Source: Streptomyces albospinus (GTDB lineage: Bacteria > Actinomycetota > Actinomycetes > Streptomycetales > Streptomycetaceae). From it: a DNA stretch of 64,000 nucleotides. A model generated the notes under the pieces. The model had not been told where the DNA came from and did no database searches. It worked only from the letters and a program-made list of their open reading frames with translations. Location: contig NZ_BMRP01000010.1 in assembly GCF_014648695.1 (NCBI RefSeq), positions 168,274-232,273 on the forward strand. Direction: 5' to 3'. Positions 18,711-27,311 of this stretch are shown here, one piece after another; position 1 is the first letter of the stretch; each line of letters begins with the position of its first letter. The translations under genes and the position numbers were made by a program.

Positions 18711-18944
18711 ATGGAGTGCCCCACCGAGCGCAAGCTGATGCTGGAGTTCGCGGCCCAGCCCGGAGTGGTGCTGACCCGGGCCGCCCTGTTGGAACGGGTG
18801 TGGGACTACGGGTGGGGCGGCGACGGCCGGGTGGTCGACGTCCACATGTAGCGGCTGCGTAGGAAGGTCGGCCGTGACCGCATTGAGACGGTCCGCGGCT
18901 TCGGCTTCAAGCTGGTGGTCACACCGCTGCCCGACACCCCCTGA
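18711..18944 (+). pseudogene. OmpR-type response regulator fragment with nonsense codon
   Basis: The winged-helix output domain is visible: a GVVLTRAALLERVWDYG segment, then VVDVHM-stop-RLRRKVG, then IETVRGFGFKLV. The in-frame TAG at 18849 sits where the family has Gln or a similar residue. The receiver domain is missing. The reading frame otherwise stays open to TGA at 18942. Confidence 0.78.
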
Positions 18945-18949
18945 CCGCC

Positions 18950-19075
18950 ATGGGACTGCGCACCAAGACCGCTCTGGTCATCGCCACAACCTCCGCCCTC
19001 ATCGCCGCCCTCATCGGCCTCCTCCCCCAGCGATCCTGCTCCCGCGTGGATCCATCTGCATACCGCCGCAGGTGA
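18950..19075 (+). pseudogene. Histidine kinase N-terminal fragment
   Basis: 41 codons starting 5 nt after the response regulator relic: MGLRTKTALVIATTSALIAA is the usual cytoplasmic start plus first membrane helix of a sensor kinase. It then runs out of frame to TGA. With the regulator relic it marks a destroyed two-component system. Confidence 0.68.
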
Positions 19076-19129
19076 GCGTGCCGCTCCAGGGGTCGCTGAC
19101 ATCCGCAGCTGACATCGATGACGATGCAC

Positions 19130-19750
19130 GCGCGACAGCCTCCCGCACAAGGCCGACCGGTCCTCCAAGACGCCGTGTGGGAGCGGCTGGAGGGCGTACG
19201 GCTGTACAGACTTCGAGTGCGCACGGACCTTCAAGGACAGGAGCCAGGGCAGCAGTTCCGGCGTCGCGTGCACCTCGTCGTAGAAGCCGAGGTGCAGGTC
19301 GGCGAGTTCGTCCTCGACGAGCCAGTGGTCGAGCGCGTCGCTGAGGTGCAGATCCGCTGCCTTGGTTGGGGTTTCGGCCCGGATGGACAGCCAGGGGGCG
19401 AGGGTACCCACGGTGACCGAGAACGTCCCCAGTACGTCGGCGACCTGTCCGGCGCTCGGGTGGGTGCGCAGGACTGACCGCCACCAGGCGTGCCAGAACT
19501 CCTCCCGTGCAATGTGCTGCGGGGCGGGCCAGTTGCGCCTCCCGGCGGCAAGCAGCCGGGAGGCGACCAGGCCGTGGTCGAGCTCGTCAACAATGAGGAG
19601 ACGGACGATCCTGGGCGCCAACCGGCGGTACCGGCCCGGGAAGTCGTCCCAGTGGTCGGGGACCTCGTGCGCGACGGAGGAGATCATTTGCTCCGGCACC
19701 TGGTGAACCGGACCGGCCAGGGCTTCGAGATCGGCTTCGGCGCAGCAGTA
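19130..19750 (-). pseudogene. Unknown protein, C-terminus lost
   Basis: A coherent stretch on the minus strand reads as a helical, Trp/Leu/His-rich protein (for example EEFWHAWWRSVLRTHPSAG and DELADLHLGFYDEV). Possible starts are an ATG at 19687 or an upstream codon. The protein-like text ends near 19130 and the frame continues as shadow over the kinase relic, so the gene seems truncated at its 3' end. I do not recognise the family. Confidence 0.45.
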
Positions 19751-19948
19751 GGTGCAGCCGCCCACGGCAACCGGCAGTTCGGCGCGTGGACGCCGGTGCG
19801 CGGATCTCGACGTGGCGATCACCGACCTGTGGGCCTGGCCGTGGCAGGATGCCCCGCGCACCGACCGCCGCGGCACCTCACCCAACAGGCCGCGGAGACC
19901 GACCCGCGCCTCAGGCGGTGTCTGGGGTGAAACGAATGAGGGATCAGC

Positions 19949-20299
19949 ATGATCAGCGGATCGCACGTCATCCTCTACAGTCAGGACGCGGAGGCCGACC
20001 GCACCTTCCTCCGCGATGTCCTCGGCTTTCCCGGCGTCGACGCGGGCGGGGGCTGGCTGATCTTCAAACTGCCCCCGGCCGAGGTCGCCGTACACCCCAC
20101 CGAGGACGCGCCACGGCACGAGTTCTACCTGATGTGTGACGACCTCCACGCTCAGCTCGGCCAGCTCCGCGCGCAAGGCGTCGAGGTCACCCGCCCGGTC
20201 AGCGAGCAGCGCTGGGGCCTTCTGACCGCCGTCCGCCTCCCCAGCGGCGCCGAACTCCCCCTCTACCAGCCGCTCCACCCGGTCGCCCACAGCCTGTGA
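19949..20299 (+). CDS. VOC family protein (glyoxalase/dioxygenase fold)
   Basis: 116 residues with one vicinal-oxygen-chelate unit pair: SHVILYSQDAEADRTFLRDVLG, a central HEFYLMCDD strand, and LTAVRLPSGAELPLYQP. Such proteins bind a metal and act on small reactive molecules or sequester antibiotics. GAGGGA lies before the ATG. It stands alone, 150 nt upstream of a DJ-1/PfpI gene, and the two could share a stress-detoxification role (inference). Confidence 0.88.
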   Translation: MISGSHVILYSQDAEADRTFLRDVLGFPGVDAGGGWLIFKLPPAEVAVHPTEDAPRHEFYLMCDDLHAQLGQLRAQGVEVTRPVSEQRWGLLTAVRLPSGAELPLYQPLHPVAHSL

Positions 20300-20447
20300 C
20301 GACGGACGGGTGGACGCTCTCCGCACCGGGAGACCGGAAACCGGCGGTGGACGACGCATTCGAGGCCACCGGGTGGGGAACCGATGGATCCGATACGACC
20401 CGGCCATCCCGATCGGGCCGGCTGCTGCGATCACGAGGAGTACCGCC

Positions 20448-21026
20448 ATGCCCAAGATCCTGCTCATCGCCGGCGACGCCACCGAGGACCTGGAGTTCTT
20501 CTACCCGTACCAGCGACTGCTCGAGGAGGGCTACGAGCTGCGGATCGCCGCCCCGTCCCGCAAAAGGCTACAGTTCGTCGTGCACGACTTCGTCGAGGAC
20601 TTCGACACCTACGTCGAGCGGCAGGGCCACTCCTGGCCGGCCGATCTCGCGCTGTCCGAGGTCGACCCGACGGAGTACGCGGCCCTCGTCCTGCCTGGTG
20701 GCCGGGCGCCCGAATACCTCCGGCACGACCCCGACTTCCGGCGCGTCGTCACGCACTTCTTCGATGCGGACAAGCCGGTCGCGCACATCTGCCATGCAGC
20801 CATCGCGCTGGCTCCGCTCGGCGTGCTGAAGGGCCGCCGGACCTCCGCCTACCCCGCCTGTGCGCCGGAGGTGGAACTGGGCGGTGGGGTCTTCGTGGAC
20901 GGCTCTGCGGTGGTGGACGGCAAGGTCGTCTCGGCCCGCGCCTGGAACGACCAGCCGGATTGGATGCGGGCGTTCGTGGAGGTCCTGCGGGTGCACGCAC
21001 CGGTGGGGAAGCCTGCACAGGGCTGA
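20448..21026 (+). CDS. DJ-1/PfpI family protein
   Basis: 192 residues. KILLIAGDATEDLEFFYPYQ opens the Rossmann-like core with the conserved Glu near residue 15. The nucleophile elbow Cys is in VAHICHAAIALAPLG near residue 110. Members are deglycases, glyoxalase III-type enzymes or proteases. The ATG at 20448 has GAGGAG upstream; the open frame further upstream is not family-like. Confidence 0.9.
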   Translation: MPKILLIAGDATEDLEFFYPYQRLLEEGYELRIAAPSRKRLQFVVHDFVEDFDTYVERQGHSWPADLALSEVDPTEYAALVLPGGRAPEYLRHDPDFRRVVTHFFDADKPVAHICHAAIALAPLGVLKGRRTSAYPACAPEVELGGGVFVDGSAVVDGKVVSARAWNDQPDWMRAFVEVLRVHAPVGKPAQG

Positions 21027-21471
21027 GCCCTGCGCGGCGCGGCTGCCGACCACGTAGGCGGTCCGAGCGCCGCCGATGCACGGGCCGGAGGGGTGCCAAC
21101 AGGGGTAGATCGGAAGGGCGTTCAGGTCGAAGAGGGTGCTCCGCCGCGCCTCCTGGGCGAGTTCCGGGTGCCGCGTTCTTCGCGGCACCCGGAGGCCGAG
21201 GTACGCGATGCTGTCCGGAACCGGTCGGTGTTCGATGCCGTGCCTGCGGGGATTGTGCTGCCGGTTGGGGCATCGGCGTCGGATTCCGGTTGTTGCGGTG
21301 GGGCCATCCGGTGCCTGCCCAGGGGAGAGGTTCACCCTGATCTGCCGGCCCAACGGCCATGTCCCACACCTTTATTGGACTTCTACCGATGCGTGTGGTC
21401 CAGTCGCGTCCAGCGGATTCGGTTCATCGATCCCCTCGGCATCGATGAACAGCCGATGCTGAGCCTGTCTG
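21027..21471. other. Gap of 445 bp without a recognisable gene
   Basis: It lies between the 3' ends of the converging DJ-1/PfpI and RDD genes. Only shadow frames are present and I see no clear hairpin. Confidence 0.45.
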
Positions 21472-22098
21472 TCACTGCCATCGGCGTTTGACGACCACGG
21501 TGCTGGCAGCTTTGTCGTGGAGGCACTGCCGGAACGGCTGGTTCCAGGTGCAGGACAAGACATTGATGAGCCCCAGGACCGGCACCATGCCGATGCCCAG
21601 ATAAGCCAGCCAGCGTCCCAGGGCATGGCCGAAGCTGAGCTTGTGGCCGGTTGCGAGGCGAACGACGCGCAGACCGCAGATGGCTTTGCCGATGGTGCCG
21701 CCCATCGCCATCGTCAGCGGTTCGAAGAAGAGGGCGATGAAGAGCGACCAGGCCAGGAGGCCGAGAACTTCGGGCACGCCGCTCTGTCCGGGCTGGAAGG
21801 TGCTCTTCATGTAGGACGCCGTCGGTACCACGACGCCTGCGATCAGCACCACCGTGATCAGGTTGTCGATGAGGCGGGCGAGCAGGCGTATGCCGGGGGC
21901 CGCGAGCGCGTGCGGGGGTGGACCTTGCGGCCCGCCCGTCTGCGGCAGCAGGGGCTGAGGCGGGCCGTATGGCGGCCCTGCGTGCTGTGGCGGATAGGGC
22001 TGAGGCGGCATGCCCTGCGGTTGTCCGTAGTGAGGTTGCGCGGGGCCGAAGCCGGGGCCGGTCTGATGGGGTGGTGGCTGCGGCTGGAAGGTATTCAC
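21472..22098 (-). CDS. RDD-family membrane protein
   Basis: 208 residues. The first 65 are Pro/Gln/Gly-rich and probably disordered. The RDD motif opens the membrane domain (IRLLARLIDNLI, with Arg and Asp pair), followed by about three transmembrane segments (73-95, 112-135, 160-180) and a short tail. RDD proteins are of uncertain function; some are linked to ion exchange. The start is a GTG at 22098 with only a weak ribosome site. Confidence 0.85.
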   Translation of the reverse strand: MNTFQPQPPPHQTGPGFGPAQPHYGQPQGMPPQPYPPQHAGPPYGPPQPLLPQTGGPQGPPPHALAAPGIRLLARLIDNLITVVLIAGVVVPTASYMKSTFQPGQSGVPEVLGLLAWSLFIALFFEPLTMAMGGTIGKAICGLRVVRLATGHKLSFGHALGRWLAYLGIGMVPVLGLINVLSCTWNQPFRQCLHDKAASTVVVKRRWQ

Positions 22099-22428
22099 GG
22101 AAGATGATCCAATCCGATACCCCGACGCCGTGACAACCCGGGGTGGTTGCGCACCGCAGCTCGTCGGCGGTTCACTTCAGACCTGGGTCCTGCGTGGTGC
22201 GGAGGATCAGGCGCTGGGAGCAGCCGATGGCAGCGCCGAGTGCCGATCCGGGTAGAGCCGGACGAGCTGCGCTCCCCACAGTGCGACGGCGAGGGCGGCC
22301 GATCGAGTACGTCCCACGTGAGGATCCGCCCTCCGCGGAGCGGGACGCGATCCCCGCGGCGCTGAAGCTGTCCGTGGCCCGGCGAGGGATCGGGGCGAAG
22401 GGATCCGGGCGGGGGAGCGGGCCAGGAC
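22099..22428. other. Gap of 330 bp without a recognisable gene
   Basis: It lies between the RDD gene start and the sigma-factor gene end. Small frames on both strands are Arg-rich shadows. The RDD promoter should be here, but no clear -10/-35 pair stands out. Confidence 0.4.
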
Positions 22429-23640
22429 TCACGTTCTCACCCGGCTGGCCCGGGACTCCAGATAGCGCTGCTCGGCGATGCTGGCGGTGGACTTCGCGGC
22501 ACGCCGGTAGTGCGCGTACGCTCCAGCCGCGTCGCCGGTCTTCTCCAGCAGATGGGCCCGTACGGACAGCAGTCGGTGATGCCCGGCCATCCGCTCGTCA
22601 CCGTCCAACGTGGACAGCAGGGCCAGCCCGGCCGCCGCCCCCTCGGTCTCGGCGAGTGCGATCGCCCGGTTGAGGGTGACCATCGGGTTGGGTGCGATCC
22701 GTTCCAGGATCAGGTAAAGGGCGTGCACCTGCGGCCAGTTGGTCTCCTTTGCCGTGGCCGCGTCGGCATGCGTGGCAGCGATGGCGGCCTGTAGCTGGTA
22801 AGGCCCCAGCGCCGGGCCGGCCAGCGACGCCTTGACGAGTTCGATGCCCTCGGCGATCAGTCCGCGGTCCCACTTCGTACGGTCCTGCTCGTCCAGCGGT
22901 ACCAGGTCGCCGGCCGCTGTCGTACGTGCCGCCCGGCGGGCGTGGGTCAGCAGCATCAGCGCCAGCAGCCCGGTCACCTCGCTGTCCTCGGGCAGCTGCG
23001 CGTGCACCATCCGGGCCAGCCGGATCGCCTCGTGCGCGAGGTCGGCGCGGTGCAACTCGCTGCCCGAGGAGGCGGTGTAGCCCTCGTTGAAGATCAGGTA
23101 GAGCACGTGCAGGACGACCCGCAGCCGCTCCTCGCGCTCCGCGCTGTCCGGCAGGCTGAACGAGCTGCCGGCGGCCTTGATGCGCTGCTTGGCCCGGCTG
23201 ATCCTCGCCGCCATCGTGGCCTCCGGTACCAGGAACGCGCGGGCGATCTCGGCAGTGGTCAGTCCGCCGACGGCCCGCAGTGTCAGGGCTGTCTGGGAGG
23301 CCGCGGTCAGCGTCGGATGGCAGCACAGGAACAGCAGGACGAGCGAGTCGTCGGTGTCCGGTACGTCCTCGGGCACCACCTCGGTGGCCGTCGCCGACTC
23401 CCGCTCGCGGCGCGCGTGGTCACTGCGCATCTGATCGATGAGCCGCCGGGACGCGACAGTCACCAGCCAGCCACGCGGGTTGTCCGGCACTCCCTCGGCC
23501 GGCCACTGCACGGTGGCGGCGAGGACGGCCTCCTGCACGGCGTCCTCACACCCTTCGAACTGGCCGTGCCGACGTACCAACGCGCCGAGAACCTGCGGCG
23601 TGAACTCACGCAGCAGGTCCTCGATGACTGGGGCTGTCAT
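22429..23640 (-). CDS. ECF42-like RNA polymerase sigma factor with long C-terminal extension
   Basis: 403 residues. Region 2 is seen at about 10-75 (DAVQEAVLAATVQWP, NPRGWLVTVASRRLIDQMR), and region 4 at 115-165 (ALTLRAVGGLTTAEIARAF, then ARISRAKQRIKAAG). The remaining 235 residues form a TPR-like helical extension (RVVLHVLYLIFNEGY, PYQLQAAIAATHADA, NPMVTLNRAIALAETEG), typical of ECF42 factors that lack an anti-sigma partner. It overlaps the upstream YCII/DGPF gene by 4 nt, the standard ECF42 pairing. A divergent MFS pump shares a promoter-like motif, so it may be a target. Confidence 0.92.
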   Translation of the reverse strand: MTAPVIEDLLREFTPQVLGALVRRHGQFEGCEDAVQEAVLAATVQWPAEGVPDNPRGWLVTVASRRLIDQMRSDHARRERESATATEVVPEDVPDTDDSLVLLFLCCHPTLTAASQTALTLRAVGGLTTAEIARAFLVPEATMAARISRAKQRIKAAGSSFSLPDSAEREERLRVVLHVLYLIFNEGYTASSGSELHRADLAHEAIRLARMVHAQLPEDSEVTGLLALMLLTHARRAARTTAAGDLVPLDEQDRTKWDRGLIAEGIELVKASLAGPALGPYQLQAAIAATHADAATAKETNWPQVHALYLILERIAPNPMVTLNRAIALAETEGAAAGLALLSTLDGDERMAGHHRLLSVRAHLLEKTGDAAGAYAHYRRAAKSTASIAEQRYLESRASRVRT

Positions 23641-24008
23641 GCTTCCAATTGTCCCTCGGCGAACATCACCTGCCGCACCTCGACTCCCAGACCCTCGATC
23701 GCGGTGTCCGGGATCCGCGCTGCCAGCTCGATCGCCCGCTCCTTGTTCTCGCAGTCGATCAGGTAGAAACCGCCCAGATACTCCTTGGACTCCAGGAAAG
23801 GCCCGTCGGTCACCACCGGCTGGCCGTTGCGTACGGACACCACGGCGGCCTGTGACGGGTCGACCAGCGCCTGCGTGGTGATCAGCTCGCCGGACTGCTT
23901 CAGCGCCTCGATGAACGTGCTGTGGCCGTCGCCGATCGCCGCCTTCTCCTCGTCGGTCAACGCCTCCAGCACGGCCGGGTTGATGTGCAGGCTGATAAGG
24001 AACTTCAT
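23637..24008 (-). CDS. YCII-related (DGPF-domain) protein
   Basis: 123 residues with the DGPF signature (VVTDGPFLESKEYLGGFYLI) at about 65-84. DGPF proteins accompany ECF41/ECF42 sigma factors; their biochemical role is unclear. The ATG at 24008 follows GAGGAG. The stop overlaps the sigma start (ATGA). It is the first gene of the two-gene unit and is transcribed away from the MFS gene. Confidence 0.92.
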   Translation of the reverse strand: MKFLISLHINPAVLEALTDEEKAAIGDGHSTFIEALKQSGELITTQALVDPSQAAVVSVRNGQPVVTDGPFLESKEYLGGFYLIDCENKERAIELAARIPDTAIEGLGVEVRQVMFAEGQLEA

Positions 24009-24077
24009 CTCGTACTCCTCGTGGTTCGCGAGCCCAGCTCGGGCCCTTCGACCGGTTGGTCGGAGCCGCCACCGTCG

Positions 24078-24107
24078 TCTTGACATCCCCGCCAGAACTT
24101 TCGCACG
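24078..24107 (+). promoter_or_regulatory. Candidate ECF promoter toward the MFS gene
   Basis: TCTTGACATC, 13 nt, then TCGCACG. The same bipartite pattern with the same spacing occurs on the opposite strand at 24250-24221. It would give a 5' leader of about 190 nt before the MFS start. Confidence 0.5.
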
Positions 24108-24220
24108 AGATTCCGCCGTCGCGTCCGTCGCTTCGGTCGTGTCCGTCGGGCCCATCACATCCGCCGCATCGTCCCGAGCGCGAGGGCGTCACCTCCGCTG
24201 AGGCTCCGTCGCGGCAGACG

Positions 24221-24250
24221 CGAGAGATTTTGTCCGCACCGATGTCAAGA
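24221..24250 (-). promoter_or_regulatory. Candidate ECF promoter toward the YCII/sigma genes
   Basis: TCTTGACATC, 13 nt, then TCTCTCG on the minus strand. It matches the forward copy at 24078-24107 in ten consecutive bases, in spacing and in the second box. The leader before the YCII start would be about 205 nt. The two promoters fire across each other, so their leaders overlap in antisense. Confidence 0.5.
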
Positions 24251-24307
24251 AGCTCTCGGCCGCTCCGACCAAGCGGCGAAACGTCTAGAGAACAAGGAGT
24301 TTCGGAA

Positions 24308-25804
24308 ATGCGAGTCAACCGGGCATGGCTGGGACTGGTCGTCCTCATGCTGCCGACCTTGCTCGTCGCGATGGACATGACGGCGCTGCTCCTCGCCCTC
24401 CCACAGTTGAGTGCCGACGTAGGGGCCACCAACGTCCAGCAGCTGTGGATCAGTGACAGTTACGGGTTCATGGTGGCCGGCCTGGTCATCACGATGGGTA
24501 CGCTCGGAGACCGGATCGGCCGTCGGCGGCTGCTGATGATCGGCGGAGCGGCGTTCGCGGTGCTGTCGGTGGTGGCCGCCTTCGCGGTCAGCCCGTTGAT
24601 GGTGATCGTTGCGCGTGCGCTGCTGGGCGTCGCCGGCGCGACCCTGACGCCGTCCACCCTTGCCCTGATCACCAACATGTTCCGCGACCAACGGCAGCGC
24701 GGGCAGGCCATCGCGATCTGGGCGACCTGCCAGTTCACCGGCGGCGCGCTCGGACCCGTACTCGCCGGATTCCTGCTCCAGCGCTTCTGGTGGGGATCGG
24801 TGTTCCTGGTCGCCGTGCCGGCGATGGCGTTGCTGCTGCTCGCCGGGCCGGTCCTGCTGCCGGAATTCCGCAACGACCAGGCAGGCCGGCTGGACCTGGT
24901 CGGCGTCGGGCTGTCGCTGGTGGCGGTGCTATTGATGGTCTACGGCATCAAGCAACTGACCGTCGAGAGCACGCCGGCCGTGCCGGCGGCGGCTCTCGCC
25001 GTCGGCGCAGCCATCGGCTTCCTCTTCGTTCGCCGGCAACTCCGGGTTCAGGCACCGCTGTTGGACCTGCGGCTGCTGCGCAACCGCCCGTTCACGGCGG
25101 TACTCGTCGCGCTGGTCTTCGCCGGCATCGCCATGGCCGGTACGGGCCTGCTGGTGACCCAGTACCTGCAAAGCGTGCTGGGCTTCTCGCCGTTCGCGTC
25201 GGCGATGCTGTTCGCACCGATGGGCCTGGGCGTGGCGGTCGGCACCATGGCCGCGCCGGCGCTGGCCCGGCGGATGCGGCAGACGACCGCGATTGCCGGC
25301 GGACTGGTGGGGTCGGCGCTGGGTAGCCTGCTACTGGTCGGCGTCGGCGGTGCGAGCGCCCTGCCGCTGGTGATGACCGGCATCGCGGTACTGGCCCTGG
25401 GCACCGGACCGCTGTTCGCGCTGGGCACCGGGCTGATCGTCGGATCCGTGCCGCCGGAGCGGGCCGGTTCGGCGGCGTCGATGTCGGAGACCGGCAACTA
25501 CTTCGGCGGTTCGCTCGGCTTCACGCTGCTCGGCGTACTGGCCGCGGTGGTCTACCGCAGCCGGACGGACGGCACTTCCGACTCGCTGGCCGGCGCCATC
25601 GCCACCAGCCGGCACCTTCCCGCCGACCAGGGCACCGAACTCCTGCACACCGCGCGGGAGGCGTTCACCGCCGCCCTGCACGTCATCGGCGTAGTCGCCG
25701 CGATCATCTTCGCCGGCCTGGCCGTACTGACCCTGACCATGCGCCCGACACCCCGGCCCGCCACCCCGGCCGCACTTCCCGACTACGAGGCGACTCGCTC
25801 GTAG
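24308..25804 (+). CDS. MFS drug/proton antiporter, DHA2 (14-helix) type
   Basis: 498 residues with about 14 hydrophobic helices. The loop motif GTLGDRIGRRRLL lies near residue 70, and the antiporter motif around 140-160 (GGALGPVLAGFLLQ). It should export hydrophobic or cationic compounds with proton exchange. AAGGAG precedes the ATG at 24308. It is divergent from the ECF42-type sigma unit and shares its promoter-like motif. Confidence 0.9.
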   Translation: MRVNRAWLGLVVLMLPTLLVAMDMTALLLALPQLSADVGATNVQQLWISDSYGFMVAGLVITMGTLGDRIGRRRLLMIGGAAFAVLSVVAAFAVSPLMVIVARALLGVAGATLTPSTLALITNMFRDQRQRGQAIAIWATCQFTGGALGPVLAGFLLQRFWWGSVFLVAVPAMALLLLAGPVLLPEFRNDQAGRLDLVGVGLSLVAVLLMVYGIKQLTVESTPAVPAAALAVGAAIGFLFVRRQLRVQAPLLDLRLLRNRPFTAVLVALVFAGIAMAGTGLLVTQYLQSVLGFSPFASAMLFAPMGLGVAVGTMAAPALARRMRQTTAIAGGLVGSALGSLLLVGVGGASALPLVMTGIAVLALGTGPLFALGTGLIVGSVPPERAGSAASMSETGNYFGGSLGFTLLGVLAAVVYRSRTDGTSDSLAGAIATSRHLPADQGTELLHTAREAFTAALHVIGVVAAIIFAGLAVLTLTMRPTPRPATPAALPDYEATRS

Positions 25805-25813
25805 AACCCTGCC

Positions 25814-25831
25814 TGGGCCGACGCCGGCCCA
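25814..25831. terminator. Short hairpin after the MFS gene
   Basis: TGGGCCG-ACGC-CGGCCCA forms a 7-bp GC-rich stem 10 nt past the stop. Its position fits a terminator, but the stem is short. Confidence 0.4.
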
Positions 25832-25900
25832 ACTCCTGGAAACGGAAATGCCCTGATGGGGCCTGGTTGTGTGTAGCAAATCCAGGTGGGAGGCTTCGCG

Positions 25901-26296
25901 CTATAGGGCGATCAGCCCGGCTGCCGTCTCTCTGAAGCCGCAGCCATCGAAGGAGAACGGACGCAGATGGTCCTCGAAGTCGACGTGAAGCCAAGCACAT
26001 CTCGCGGCCCGGGCTCGGCTGGCTGCGATCGCAACGAGCCTGGCGCCAACTCCTTTCGCCCGGCAATGCCGGGCGACCACCGTGTCCAGGATGAAGGCGT
26101 GAGCTCCGCCGTCCCAGGCAACGTTGACGAAGCCGGTCAGAGAGCCGTCTTCCCAGGCACAGACCCAGCCAAGGCTGTGGCGTTCAAGTCATGCTCGCCA
26201 GTCGATCTGAACGACCGGGTGGCCGAAGCCGTCCGCGTGCAGCGCGTTGAGGGAAGTGTTGTCGATGTCGCCCCGCCACTCGAAAATGATCGTCAC
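25901..26296 (-). pseudogene. GNAT acetyltransferase with internal stop
   Basis: Reading from a GTG at 26296 gives a 131-codon GNAT-type protein (VTIIFEWRGDIDNTSL; LGWVCAWEDGSLTGFVNVAW; FILDTVVARHCRAKGVGARL; FYD-like FSFDGCGF). One in-frame TGA at codon 36 (26191-26189) interrupts it, most simply a CGA-to-TGA change. The acetyl-CoA loop (RAKGVGARL) is intact. Unless the stop is read through, the gene is dead. Confidence 0.75.
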
Positions 26297-26338
26297 GCCC
26301 CTGGTCGTAAGTTCCGGCCGAGCCCGTCATCGACCCGA

Positions 26339-26504
26339 TTACGGAGCCGGGAGATCCCGCTTGCGGAGAGGCTGGAATCCAGCGCGACCGAACATCAGGC
26401 GTTTGAGCATCTTGATCCGGTCGAAGGTCATGTCAACCCTGATCATCATGCTCAAGTGCCCAATGTTCGGCTGGGCTGGCTTCCAACTCCTATGGAAGTA
26501 GGTC
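26339..26504. mobile_element. Two transposase C-terminal scraps in inverted orientation
   Basis: The minus strand (26430-26339) encodes RIKMLKRLMFGRAGFQPLRK, and the plus strand (about 26435-26504) encodes a diverged copy, IIMLKCPMFGWAGFQLLWK. Both look like the extreme C-terminus of a DDE transposase. The DNA forms an imperfect inverted repeat of about 50 bp per arm (roughly 75 % identical by eye). Confidence 0.55.
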
Positions 26505-26869
26505 CTGTTGTCGTAACGGCCGATACGACAACACGGAAGTTGAAGCAGAACCCGTTTTCGTGGACACAGCAGTCTGCGGGCGTCCACCGATAAGGGGGGA
26601 TTCCATCCGCTGGGCGTCCAGTAGCGCCGGATTGCGGTTGCAGGACTCCAGGGCCGAGAGCCCCGTCCAACCCGGCCCTGCGGCGGCGACGTGATGGGCT
26701 GACGATCAAAGGTGCCGGTCCGGGTGACTTCGACTGTGCGGATATATGCACCTGTCGGTGTCCGGGCGTACGGCTCGGGTTGCTGCTCGCGGCCATGGTC
26801 GTGCCTCTGGCTGAGTGGGTGTCCGTTTCCTTCAAGACCCGGCGTCCGCGCCCGCCTACGCTGCCGACC
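26505..26869. other. Gap of 365 bp without a recognisable gene
   Basis: The first part is unusually AT-rich for the window (26505-26600) and probably belongs to the transposase scraps. The last 60 bp should carry the promoter of the following VOC gene. Confidence 0.4.
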
Positions 26870-27310
26870 ATGAATTCCGCACCAACACCCCAATTCGATG
26901 TCATCGGCCTTGTCGTCTCCGACCTGGCTGCCTCGCTCGCCTTCTACCGACGCCTGGGGATCGAGTTCCCCGAAGGCTCCGAGGATCAGCCGCACGTCGA
27001 GGCAGCACTGCCGGGCGGGCTCCGCCTCGCCCTCGACACGGAGGACACCGTCCGCTCCTTCTACCCGGCATGGCGTCCGCCGACGGGCGGCGGCCGGGTG
27101 GGGCTGGCGTTTCGCTGTGCGGGTCCCGAGCATGTCGATTCGGTGTACGAGGATCTGGTCGGTGCCGGTTACCACGGTGAGCTGAAGCCTTGGGACGCCT
27201 TCTGGGGCCAGCGATATGCCGTGGTGCACGACCCGGACGGCAATGGCGTCGACTTGTTCGCACCACTTGCCGATGCCGATGCCGATGCCGATGCCGACGC
27301 CGAGGCTTGA
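26870..27310 (+). CDS. VOC family protein with Asp-Ala repeat tail
   Basis: 146 residues. The VOC fold runs from IGLVVSDLAASLAFYRRLG to AVVHDPDGNGVDLFAPL, the latter with the usual metal-binding region. The C-terminus is an (Ala-Asp)n tail encoded by repeated GCCGAT hexamers (27270-27307), which could vary in number. No Shine-Dalgarno site precedes the ATG. It ends 1 nt before the converging AraC gene. Confidence 0.87.
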   Translation: MNSAPTPQFDVIGLVVSDLAASLAFYRRLGIEFPEGSEDQPHVEAALPGGLRLALDTEDTVRSFYPAWRPPTGGGRVGLAFRCAGPEHVDSVYEDLVGAGYHGELKPWDAFWGQRYAVVHDPDGNGVDLFAPLADADADADADAEA

Positions 27311-27311
27311 G

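Noticed and set aside
18806-20482. 558-codon minus-strand gene
   Set aside because: Only the middle third looks coding; the ends overlap the two-component relics and the VOC gene on the other strand.
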